NCBI GenBank assembly: GCA_017548525.1
Contig: JAFYZV010000227.1
Span: forward strand, 1-57,432
DNA: 57,432 nt
DNA from: Prevotella sp.
GTDB lineage: Bacteria; Bacteroidota; Bacteroidia; Bacteroidales; Bacteroidaceae
Reading direction: 5' to 3'
Shown: positions 51,401-57,432 of the stretch, in pieces
Layout of the letters: every line of letters begins with the position of its first letter
Numbering within the stretch: position 1 is the stretch's first letter
The notes under the pieces: model-generated
Seen by the model: only the letters and a program-made list of their open reading frames with translations
The model's database searches: none
Told to the model about the DNA's origin: nothing
Position numbers and translations under genes: made by a program

Positions 51401-51807
51401 GCAATGCCGTGGTGGATGATGGAACTATCATTATCGACACGCCTGTCACGAATACAGAGGTACAAGATGATAAAGATGACAATATCATCGTAGAAGACCC
51501 CGTAAATAACCAAGTGGAACAACAAGACGATGATGTCATCATCGTGGAAGATCCTGAGAACAACCAAGTGGAAGAGCAAGACGATGATACCATCATCGTG
51601 GAAGACCCTGAGAACCAGCAAGGGCAACAACAGGATGACGATGATGTCATTATCATCGAAGACCCCGTGAACAACCAAGTGGAAGAAGATGATACCATCA
51701 TCATCAACGATGAACCCGTCAACCAAAACACCAACAAACAGCAACAGGAGAACAAGGAAGACAGCAACGAAATCGAGGATGAATATTACGATTTAGGAGG
51801 TTTTTAA
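48427..51807 (+). CDS. porW: TPR lipoprotein PorW/SprE, type IX secretion system component
   Basis: A 1126-residue outer-membrane lipoprotein. The signal ends LLAAGCSTQKN (Cys24). The conserved PorW/SprE start is SRWWHSFNARYNTYFNGAQAYIDGSEEKEKSNKDNFTEIIPLYAVG. Tetratricopeptide-like helices fill about residues 130-450 and 560-760. From about residue 1015 an acidic repeat tail follows (unit DDxIIVEDPxNNQVExQ). PorW/SprE links the PorXY regulatory pathway to the secretion machine in Porphyromonas and Flavobacterium. It is followed after 2 bases by porX, which strengthens the call. Confidence 0.85.
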   Translation: MRMRNNRHIAPFLLLAFVLLAAGCSTQKNTAKSRWWHSFNARYNTYFNGAQAYIDGSEEKEKSNKDNFTEIIPLYAVGNKASREIGKGNFDKAIEKSQKAIKLHSIKRRPEWTKKRRKTEKDLEWLNRKEYNPFLWKAWMLMGRSQFHKGAFDEAASTFSYMSRLYQSQPIIYGRARAWLAKCYIEQDWIYDAEDVIRNMKRDSIHRGAQKEWDYAYADYYIHTGDYEQAIPYLRKVIKHEMRNKQKAREYFLLGQLEAAMGHNDLAFKAYKHVCRLNPPYEEEFNARIAMTEVLASGQAKKMISQLKRMARSDNNKDYLDQVYYAMGNIYLAQKDTAKAIGAYEKGNEKATRSGIEKGVLLLKLGDLYWIQEKFSDAQRCYGEAIGLLDKDRDDYEQLSYRSKVLDELAPFTDAVHLQDSLQALAKMDEKERNEAIDRVIEALKKKEKEEKRKQAEENAQQVMQRNGAAGNRNTPQTNTPQVGQQQSGKWYFYNQMAVVQGKQTFEKQWGKRENVDNWQRINKTVVAGLGETGEMPELSQEQLDSIAQVEAIQDSLEQVKDSAQNDPHKREYYLAQIPFTEEQLLASNLILEDGLYNSGVIFKDKLDNLPLSEKALRRLTDQYPDYENMADVYYHLFLLYNRKGEPAIADTYVEKLKEEFPESQWTGILSDPYFKENAIFGEHMEDSLYASTYNAFKGDRYDEVRGNSRISEERFPLGANRDKFIFINGLGKLNDGDGDGCLADMTTLVEKFPQSKLAEMAGMIINGVKAGKQLYGGKFDLSDVWSRRSVVLSDSDSINARQFTNDRNIDFVFMVAYKPDSVNENQLLYELARYNFTSYMVRNFDITIEQDEYGLHLMEVSGFRNFDEALQYARELYQQENIVKRLGKSRSYVISEQNKPLLGKQFSYDDYDEFYTKHFAPLKVSTFKLLTEPAEIGYEKEPDIPMPTTEEEVDRMLDDGTFLDNGLEGNGQGGGNDDIVIEEETTGNTQGNAVVDDGTIIIDTPVTNTEVQDDKDDNIIVEDPVNNQVEQQDDDVIIVEDPENNQVEEQDDDTIIVEDPENQQGQQQDDDDVIIIEDPVNNQVEEDDTIIINDEPVNQNTNKQQQENKEDSNEIEDEYYDLGGF
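51475..51722 (+). repeat. Five-unit coding repeat at the C-terminus of PorW
   Basis: In-frame units of 14-19 codons, consensus DDxIIVEDPxNNQVExQ, with DNA identity high between units 1 and 2 (54-base period). Such repeats can change number by slippage or recombination. Confidence 0.75.
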
Positions 51808-51809
51808 CA

Positions 51810-53366
51810 ATGAGCAACGGACTGATATTATGGGTAGATGACGAGATGGAGCTATTGAGGGCACACATCATCTTCCTGCAAAAGAGAGGATATGAGGTGG
51901 TGACGGTCAGCAATGGCAACGATGCCATCGATCAATGTCGGCAACGTACCTTTGACCTCATCATGCTCGACGAGATGATGCCAGGCCTCTCGGGTCTTGA
52001 AACCTTGCAGATCATCAAGGAGATATCACCCTCCACGCCCGTCGTGATGTGTACGAAGAGCGAGGAGGAGAACATCATGGACCAAGCCATCGGTAGCAAG
52101 ATTGCCGACTACCTCATCAAGCCCGTCAATCCCAGCCAGATCCTCCTGACATTGAAAAAGCATGTCCACCGCAAGGAGATTGTCACGGAGGTAACACAAA
52201 GTGGCTACCAACAGAACTTCATGGACATCTCCATGCAAATCTCTGACTGCAAGACTTTTGAGGACTGGCAGAATGTCTATCGGCGGTTGGTGCATTGGGA
52301 ACTGGAACTGAGTAGTGCCGACAGCAACATGACGGAAATCCTCAAGACACAAAAGGAGGAGGCAAACGTGGGCTTCGGCAAGTTCATCAAAAACAATTAC
52401 ATGAACTGGGTGGCACCGCAACCATCGGCAGACCGTCCGATGATGAGTCCTGATGTGTTCAAGAAAAAGGTGTTTCCCCTATTGAACGAGGGTGAAAAGG
52501 TGTTCTTCATCGTCATCGACAATTTCCGATACGACCAATGGCGAATCCTCACACAAGAATTGAGCGATGCCTTCGACATGGACGAAGAACTATACCTGAG
52601 CATCCTGCCCACCGCCACGCAATATGCGAGGAATGCCATCTTCAGCGGTTTGATGCCTAACAAGATAGCACAGATGTTCCCCGACCTGTGGGTGGACGAG
52701 GAAGAGGACGAGGGTAAGAACCTCAACGAGGCACCGCTCATCAAAACGCAGATAGAACGCTACCGCCGACACGACAGCTTCTCGTACCATAAAATCAACA
52801 ACTCGGCTGACGCTGAGAAGTTCATGCAGCAATTCAACCAAATGAAGAACAACGACTTGAACGTGGCGGTGTTCAACTTCATCGACATGCTCTCTCATGC
52901 TCGAACGGAGTCGAGGATGGTGCGCGAGTTGGCAAACAACGAGAGTGCCTATCGCTCCATCACGCTCAGTTGGTTCCGACATTCTGTCATGGCAGACCTC
53001 TTCAAGATGCTCGCATCGACCGATTACAAGGTCATCCTCACCACCGACCATGGTTCCATACGCGCATCGAAGCCGCTGAAAATCATCGGCGACCGCAACA
53101 CGAATACGAACCTACGGTACAAATTAGGCAAGAACCTGAGTTACAATCCCAAGGAGGTGTTCGCCATCAAGGACCCACAGAAGGCGCAACTCCCCTCCCC
53201 CAACCTCAGCACGTCATACGTGTTTGCCACGGGAGATGCCTTCTTCGCCTATCCCAACAACTATAATTACTACGTCTCTTACTATAAGGACACCTTCCAG
53301 CATGGAGGTATCTCCATGGAAGAGATGATTATTCCCATCGTCACGTTGACATCAAGGAGAAGATAA
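51810..53366 (+). CDS. porX: Response regulator/phosphodiesterase PorX
   Basis: A 518-residue two-domain protein. Residues 1-120 form a receiver domain: acidic D10-D11, phospho-acceptor D54 in [12 protein letters not shown], and K in DYLIKPVNP. From about 215 a PglZ/alkaline-phosphatase-type domain follows ([50 protein letters not shown], with metal-binding Asp and His). PorX is phosphorylated by PorY and activates the T9SS through an ECF sigma factor. AGGAGG (51795-51800) is a strong Shine-Dalgarno sequence 9 bases before the ATG, unusual in this window. Confidence 0.9.
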   Translation: MSNGLILWVDDEMELLRAHIIFLQKRGYEVVTVSNGNDAIDQCRQRTFDLIMLDEMMPGLSGLETLQIIKEISPSTPVVMCTKSEEENIMDQAIGSKIADYLIKPVNPSQILLTLKKHVHRKEIVTEVTQSGYQQNFMDISMQISDCKTFEDWQNVYRRLVHWELELSSADSNMTEILKTQKEEANVGFGKFIKNNYMNWVAPQPSADRPMMSPDVFKKKVFPLLNEGEKVFFIVIDNFRYDQWRILTQELSDAFDMDEELYLSILPTATQYARNAIFSGLMPNKIAQMFPDLWVDEEEDEGKNLNEAPLIKTQIERYRRHDSFSYHKINNSADAEKFMQQFNQMKNNDLNVAVFNFIDMLSHARTESRMVRELANNESAYRSITLSWFRHSVMADLFKMLASTDYKVILTTDHGSIRASKPLKIIGDRNTNTNLRYKLGKNLSYNPKEVFAIKDPQKAQLPSPNLSTSYVFATGDAFFAYPNNYNYYVSYYKDTFQHGGISMEEMIIPIVTLTSRRR

Positions 53367-53785
53367 TGGAAATACAAATCAAGTCATTGAACGACATCCA
53401 ACGGGCAGCCCGCCAGTTCATCGACCTCATGGGCGATGCCAAGGTTTTCGCCTTCTACGGCAAGATGGGGTCGGGAAAGACCACGTTCATCAAGGCTATC
53501 TGTGAAGAATTAGGTGTGGAAGATGTCATCACCTCGCCCACATTTGCCATCGTCAACGAGTACGAGGGCAACTGCGGTTCGATATACCACTTCGATTTCT
53601 ATCGCATCAAGAAGATAGAAGAGGTTTACGATATGGGTTATGAGGACTATTTCTACAGCGGCGGCATCTGCTTCATCGAATGGCCAGAACTCATTGAAGA
53701 CCTTCTACCCCTCGATGCCATCCGCATAAACATTAGCACAAACAAAGACGGCGCACGATTATTGAAATATGTTAATAACTCATGA
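53366..53785 (+). CDS. tsaE: tRNA threonylcarbamoyladenosine biosynthesis ATPase TsaE
   Basis: A 139-residue P-loop ATPase. Walker [11 protein letters not shown] is near residue 31, followed by the [15 protein letters not shown] motif and the Walker B-like [23 protein letters not shown]. The [16 protein letters not shown] segment is typical of the family. TsaE works with TsaD and TsaB to make t6A37 in ANN-decoding tRNAs. It overlaps the porX stop by one base (shared A), so it is in the same transcript. Confidence 0.93.
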   Translation: MEIQIKSLNDIQRAARQFIDLMGDAKVFAFYGKMGSGKTTFIKAICEELGVEDVITSPTFAIVNEYEGNCGSIYHFDFYRIKKIEEVYDMGYEDYFYSGGICFIEWPELIEDLLPLDAIRINISTNKDGARLLKYVNNS

Positions 53786-53822
53786 ATTTCAAACAGATAT
53801 GCCTTAATATGAGATAATAATC

Positions 53823-53830
53823 GTATATTT
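53823..53830 (+). promoter_or_regulatory. -7 box of the Rpn-type nuclease gene
   Basis: TATATTTG, 37 bases before the ATG at 53867. Confidence 0.55.
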
Positions 53831-53866
53831 GCACTTGTTAACGATAAAATCAAAAAGAATAACACT

Positions 53867-54775
53867 ATGGCAAAGTACTTAGACCCCAAAGCAGACCTGA
53901 CCTTCAAGAAAATTTTCGGCGAACATCCCGACTTGGTGATGAGTCTGCTTAACGCATTGTTGCCCTTGGACGAGGGCAAGGAAATAACCCACATTGAATA
54001 CCTACCCACAGAGATGATGCCCGACCAACCGTGGCGAAAGAACAGTATCGTGGACGTGCGGTGCAAGGACACCGACGGACGGCAGTTCATCGTCGAGATG
54101 CAGATGGAATGGAGCAAGGCATTCCAAAAACGAATTCTCTTCAATGCCTCCAAGGCATACGTGCGGCAGTTAGGCATGAGCATCGACTACCACCTCTTGC
54201 AGCCCGTCTATTCCCTGAGCCTCGTCAACGACGTGTTCGAGCCAGACATGGAAGAGTTCTACCACTATTACCGTCTGGTACACGAGGAACACACCAACAA
54301 GGTGATTGAGGGCTTGAACCTCATCTTCGTCGAACTGCCCAAGTTCAAGCCGCAGTCCATTCGTGAGAAGAAGATGGCGGTGCTGTGGCTACGCTTCCTC
54401 ACGGAGATAAACGACGGCACAAGGCGGGTTTCCGAGGACCTGTTGCAGAACGCCGAGGTGAAACGGGCTATCGACATCGTGGAGGAGTCTGCCTATAGCG
54501 ATGCGGAGTTGTATGCCTACGACAAGTTCTGGGACATCATCCGCGTGGAGCGAACCCTTGAATACGACAAGGAGCAGAAATACAAGCAGATGTATGTCGA
54601 TGATATAGAGAAAGCCACGGAGAAAGGACGGACAGAGGGAATGGAGAAAGGAATGGAGAAAGGAATGGAAGAAGCCAATCGTGACAATGCCCGTAAAATG
54701 AAAGCACTTGGATTAAATGCTGACCTTATCTCTCAAGTCACAGGGTTAAGTACCGAAGAAGTCGATTCATTGTAA
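53867..54775 (+). CDS. Rpn/PD-(D/E)XK family nuclease-transposase protein
   Basis: A 302-residue protein of the Rpn (recombination-promoting nuclease, PDDEXK_2) family. Start FLDPKADLTFKKIFGE-like (here YLDPKADLTFKKIFGEHPDL), then the nuclease core: SIVDVRC...GRQFIVEMQMEWSKAFQKRILFNASKAY (Asp, Glu-x-Gln). The C-terminal part has a Gly-Met-Glu-Lys run (codons at 54638-54673) and ends with a helix-turn-helix-like GLNADLISQVTGLSTEEVDSL. Rpn proteins stimulate RecA-independent recombination and are now also viewed as phage-defence proteins. No inverted repeats were seen around it, so it is not an insertion sequence. Confidence 0.88.
   Translation: MAKYLDPKADLTFKKIFGEHPDLVMSLLNALLPLDEGKEITHIEYLPTEMMPDQPWRKNSIVDVRCKDTDGRQFIVEMQMEWSKAFQKRILFNASKAYVRQLGMSIDYHLLQPVYSLSLVNDVFEPDMEEFYHYYRLVHEEHTNKVIEGLNLIFVELPKFKPQSIREKKMAVLWLRFLTEINDGTRRVSEDLLQNAEVKRAIDIVEESAYSDAELYAYDKFWDIIRVERTLEYDKEQKYKQMYVDDIEKATEKGRTEGMEKGMEKGMEEANRDNARKMKALGLNADLISQVTGLSTEEVDSL
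54638..54673 (+). repeat. 12-bp coding tandem repeat in the Rpn gene
   Basis: GGAATGGAGAAA at 54638-54649 and 54650-54661 is repeated exactly, with a third, changed copy (GGAATGGAAGAA) at 54662-54673. It encodes GMEK-GMEK-GMEE in a linker before the C-terminal helix. Such tracts vary in copy number in-frame. Confidence 0.8.
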
Positions 54776-54810
54776 CATTCACACAATCGTTGAAATGCAA
54801 GCGAAAAGGT

Positions 54811-54846
54811 GGGTGTGCCAAAATAAGGCACATCCCTTTTCTTTTG
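54811..54846 (+). terminator. Terminator of the Rpn gene
   Basis: GGGTGTGCC, 7-base loop, GGCACATCCC, then TTTTCTTTT. One base is unpaired. Confidence 0.75.
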
Positions 54847-54935
54847 CCCCTACCATCCAACTTGTGTTTTGGATGCCTTATTCATTGTTTTCTAAGGAAA
54901 AGAACATAAGGACTAACCATTTCTCATTTTTTTTG

Positions 54936-54943
54936 TATTTTTG
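54936..54943 (+). promoter_or_regulatory. -7 box of the decayed GIY-YIG-like gene
   Basis: TATTTTTG, 25 bases before the ATG at 54968. The promoter remains although the gene is broken. Confidence 0.5.
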
Positions 54944-54967
54944 CATCAAAGAATAACTAAGAACGAT

Positions 54968-55076
54968 ATGAGCAACAAAGAACCTGGATACGTATATATT
55001 GACCAATCCCAACTTTCGCGAGGATTGGGTGAAGATTGGAAAGAGTAACCGCCCTGTGGATGTACGCTCAAAGTAA
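54968..55076 (+). pseudogene. Remnant of a GIY-YIG/T5orf172-like nuclease gene
   Basis: Frame 1 reads MSNKEPGYVYI and then loses the family pattern and stops at 55046-55048. Shifting frame at about 55002 gives TNPNFREDWVKIGKSNRPV, the typical continuation of GIY-YIG/MUG113-type domains (GYVYIxTNPxFxxxWVKIGKS), which stops at 55074-55076 after VDVRSK. So at least one indel and a C-terminal truncation are present. It was perhaps part of the accessory block with the following nuclease gene. Confidence 0.6.
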
Positions 55077-55199
55077 CAGAATAATAGGTCTGTATCTCTA
55101 CTCTATATGAGATTCACCACTTTGAAGACCATAAAACAACAGAAGAGTGAACAGTCCCCGTACGTGTTCAACAAAAAAATGGATCTTAAAAAATGAATA

Positions 55200-56537
55200 A
55201 TGGGAAAGAAGTATACGACAGAAGATTTTGTTCGAAAGGCAAAGGAAAAACATAACGACAAGTACGATTACTCGAAAACCGAGTATCGTGGTCAAAGGGA
55301 AAAGGTTTGTATAATATGCCCTGTACACGGTGAGTTTTTTCAAACTCCAGAAAACCATCTACGAACTACTGGGTGTAGCAAATGTGCGCATGAAAAAACT
55401 AACAAGAAGCAAGCACTTACAAAAGAAGAATTTATAAAACGTGCAAAAGCTTTTCATGGAGATAAATACGACTATTCCCTTGTTGACTATAAAACTGCAA
55501 AAACAAAAGTAAAGATAATATGTCCTGTTCATGGTGTCTTTGAACAAACTCCTGATATGCACCAAAGAACAGGGTGTCAAAAATGTGGGTGGGAGGAAGG
55601 ACGAAAGAAACAGACTTTCACGACAGAAGAATTTGTCAAACGAGCCAAAATAATACATAAAGGTGTATATGACTACTCTAAAGTGAACTATGTAGATAGT
55701 TTCACCAAAGTATGCATTATTTGTCCTGTTCATGGAGAATTCTGGCAAACTCCCCATGACCATTTACGTGGTAATGGCTGTCTTTATTGTAGAAACACCA
55801 GAATTAGTGAAACTCAGCGTTCTTCTAAAGAAGAGTTTGTTAAGAAAGCCCAAGAAGTTCATGGTAATCTATATGATTATTCCAAAGTTGAGTATACTAA
55901 CAACAATACGAAAGTATGTATCACATGCAAGAAACACGGAGAATTCTATCAACTTCCGTCCAACCATTTAAGAGGAAAAGGCTGTGACAACTGTGCACAT
56001 GAATCTTTAGCGGCATACCAATCAGATGACAAGGAATCATTTATAGGAAAAGCGATTTCCGTACATGGAAATAGATATTGTTATGACGAAGTTGAATACA
56101 AAAATTCTATGGAAAAGGTAAAAATAATATGTCCTATACACGGAGCATTTTATCAGACTCCATCACATCATATACAGGGTGCTGGATGCCCGATCTGTAA
56201 AGAATCTAAAGGAGAAAGTAGAATATGGGTCTACTTGAATAATAAAAACATTTCTTTTACTCCACAATATAGATTACAAAACGAAAGTCTATTATGCCCA
56301 AATAAAGAGTTGTGGGTGGATTTTTGGCTTGACGATAGGAATACAATAATTGAATATCATGGAAAGCAACACTACAAGCCAGTTAAACTCTTCGGTGGAG
56401 AAGAGCAACTTGAAAAGCAAATTGAACGGGATTGTGCTTTAAGGTTATATTGCAAGGAGCACAAAATAAAACTCATAGAAATACCTTATACAAAGTATAA
56501 AAGTATAGAGGAAATACTTAATAACGCGATAAAATAA
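55200..56537 (+). CDS. Five-module zinc-ribbon-like protein with C-terminal PD-(D/E)XK-like nuclease
   Basis: A 445-residue protein. Five modules of about 65 residues start near 5, 70, 135, 200 and 268; each reads F(V/I)KxAKxxHGxxYDYSxVxYxxxxxKVxIICPVHGxFxQTPxxHxxxxGCxxC and could bind one zinc through the CPxH and GCxxC pairs (DUF723-like, phage-associated). The last 105 residues (YLNNKNISFTPQYRLQNES..., VDFWLDDRNTIIEYHGKQHY) resemble a DUF559/Vsr-like restriction fold, with Asp, Glu and the HGKQHY site. The region is more AT-rich than the core genes, suggesting transfer. A DNA-binding nuclease for homing or defence is likely; function unproven. Confidence 0.7.
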   Translation: MGKKYTTEDFVRKAKEKHNDKYDYSKTEYRGQREKVCIICPVHGEFFQTPENHLRTTGCSKCAHEKTNKKQALTKEEFIKRAKAFHGDKYDYSLVDYKTAKTKVKIICPVHGVFEQTPDMHQRTGCQKCGWEEGRKKQTFTTEEFVKRAKIIHKGVYDYSKVNYVDSFTKVCIICPVHGEFWQTPHDHLRGNGCLYCRNTRISETQRSSKEEFVKKAQEVHGNLYDYSKVEYTNNNTKVCITCKKHGEFYQLPSNHLRGKGCDNCAHESLAAYQSDDKESFIGKAISVHGNRYCYDEVEYKNSMEKVKIICPIHGAFYQTPSHHIQGAGCPICKESKGESRIWVYLNNKNISFTPQYRLQNESLLCPNKELWVDFWLDDRNTIIEYHGKQHYKPVKLFGGEEQLEKQIERDCALRLYCKEHKIKLIEIPYTKYKSIEEILNNAIK

Positions 56538-56545
56538 TATATCAT

Positions 56546-57432
56546 ATGGAAATGGATTATTCTGATAGAATCAAGAACAGTAATGATTGCATACGAGTCT
56601 TAATAGAGAGTCTGACAGTTGTTAGTGAGGGGTTATTCGATTTGTTTTTCAATTGGCGAAAAACATGTGAAGGGAATAATATTACAGAGTCAGATATAAT
56701 ATCACAATGTTTTCTTCAAATAGCATTGTGTAAAGTAAAGTCATTGCTTGCCATGTGTAATGGAATCTCAATAATACCGAAGGATGAAAATCTCAAAGTG
56801 TATGATATTCCATCAATGATTTCTATCCTAAGAAGTCTATATGAATTAACTTTCATCTTCCATAACATCTACGCAGAACAGGACACTGAAGTAGAACGAG
56901 ACATTGTTTTGTGTATATGGAAAATTAGAGGACTGAATAATCGTCAATGTTTATCTGTTGTCCCTGACATGTTTAAAGATAAGGAGAAAGCGGAAAAAGA
57001 ACAACTAAGTGAGTTAAGAAAAAAAGCAGAGAAACTTGCGGATAAGTTGCTTGTTCCAAAAGAAATAAGGAATCAACTTCATAGAGTCATTTCAAGTAAA
57101 AGTGCTGATATCAAAGGCTATCGTTTTAAAAAGGATTCCAATAATAATCAAATAGTTTCTTTCGATGATATTAGATTTGAAGTAGGGGCCGACATGCTAA
57201 AATTGGATGTTTTAACGTATCGTCTCCTTTCAATACATGGCCACCCTTCGTATCTTGGTATTCTACAATTCGGTCAAATGTTCAATTCAACAGCAGAGAA
57301 CTATTTCATGAGAACTATTTTGACATGTGCATGCAAATTAGCATCGACTATGGCAATTGATTTTCGTGATCATATTACTGGTGCTGATGAAATATTCACG
57401 AAATTGAATAATAATACAAAAAAGTATATATC
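56546..57432 (+). CDS. Partial gene of unknown function, runs off the right edge
   Basis: An open frame from the ATG at 56546 has no stop to the window end (295 codons). The start is 8 bases after the nuclease stop, so it is probably the next gene of the same transcript. The product is soluble and helical, starting MEMDYSDRIKNSNDCIRVLI. It contains IPSMISILRSLYELTFIFHN and YRLLSIHGHPSYLGILQF, which recall DUF5677-like proteins that have a conserved RxxxE and SxxxHxxP/G pattern; this is uncertain. The region is AT-rich. Its neighbour suggests an accessory, perhaps defence-related, pair. Confidence 0.6.
   Translation, partial: MEMDYSDRIKNSNDCIRVLIESLTVVSEGLFDLFFNWRKTCEGNNITESDIISQCFLQIALCKVKSLLAMCNGISIIPKDENLKVYDIPSMISILRSLYELTFIFHNIYAEQDTEVERDIVLCIWKIRGLNNRQCLSVVPDMFKDKEKAEKEQLSELRKKAEKLADKLLVPKEIRNQLHRVISSKSADIKGYRFKKDSNNNQIVSFDDIRFEVGADMLKLDVLTYRLLSIHGHPSYLGILQFGQMFNSTAENYFMRTILTCACKLASTMAIDFRDHITGADEIFTKLNNNTKKYI

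Noticed and set aside
53867-54775. Insertion sequence
   Set aside because: The Rpn-type protein is related to transposases by name only. No terminal inverted repeats or target duplications were seen around it.

Overview
The window looks like a chromosomal segment of a Bacteroidota, most likely Prevotellaceae (order Bacteroidales). The evidence is a BspA-type leucine-rich repeat protein, a complex I operon with fused NuoCD and no NuoEFG, a very short primary sigma factor, a T9SS PorW-PorX pair, an EF-G2 paralogue, and about twenty promoters with the Bacteroidota -7 element TAnnTTTG. This is inference from gene content; no 16S or tRNA gene is present. Layout. 1-1840: a short BspA-like gene on the minus strand, then a gene-poor kilobase holding a possible RNA attenuator and repeats. 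1841-12089: an eleven-subunit nuo operon (nuoA, B, CD, H, I, J, K, L, M, N) closed by a strong terminator. 12268-12987: a MNT nucleotidyltransferase/HEPN pair whose HEPN gene is broken or frameshifted at an A-AAA-AAG heptamer. 13563-15729: a metal/cobalamin-type substrate-binding lipoprotein and permease without an ATPase, overlapped from the other side by a lactonase-like propeller. 16949-20814: a small membrane protein, hemW (minus), and an EF-G paralogue lacking the catalytic His of the G3 motif. 21027-21650: three very short acidic peptide genes, two of them near-identical tandem copies with their own terminators. 21808-30690: a tightly coupled catabolic-looking operon (sugar isomerase, class V PLP enzyme, orphan protein, beta-helix protein, GH31 glycosidase, SSS transporter, lipoprotein) with five successive 4-base ATGA overlaps. 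31137-43998: umuDC, a beta-barrel protein, a 44-residue orphan, rpe, an ECF sigma factor, a minus-strand exonuclease-rlmI-tilS operon, ftsK, a LolA-like protein, a polytopic membrane protein and kdsB. 44213-53785: rpoD, a surface-type metalloprotease lipoprotein, aroA, a Cys-rich membrane protein, porW, porX and tsaE. 53867-57432: a more AT-rich accessory end with an Rpn-type nuclease, a decayed GIY-YIG-like gene, a protein with five zinc-ribbon-like modules plus a PD-(D/E)XK-like nuclease domain, and an orphan gene running off the right edge. Functional links: the nuo complex probably takes electrons from ferredoxin or flavodoxin; the 21808-29842 operon probably imports and opens an alpha-linked (xylo)sugar; porW/porX act on the type IX secretion system. 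The most unusual signals are the tandem micro-peptide cassettes with covarying terminators (20949-21710), the HEPN frameshift, the possible three-way RNA switch upstream of the BspA-like gene, and several intergenic arrays with 21-22 bp periodicity.
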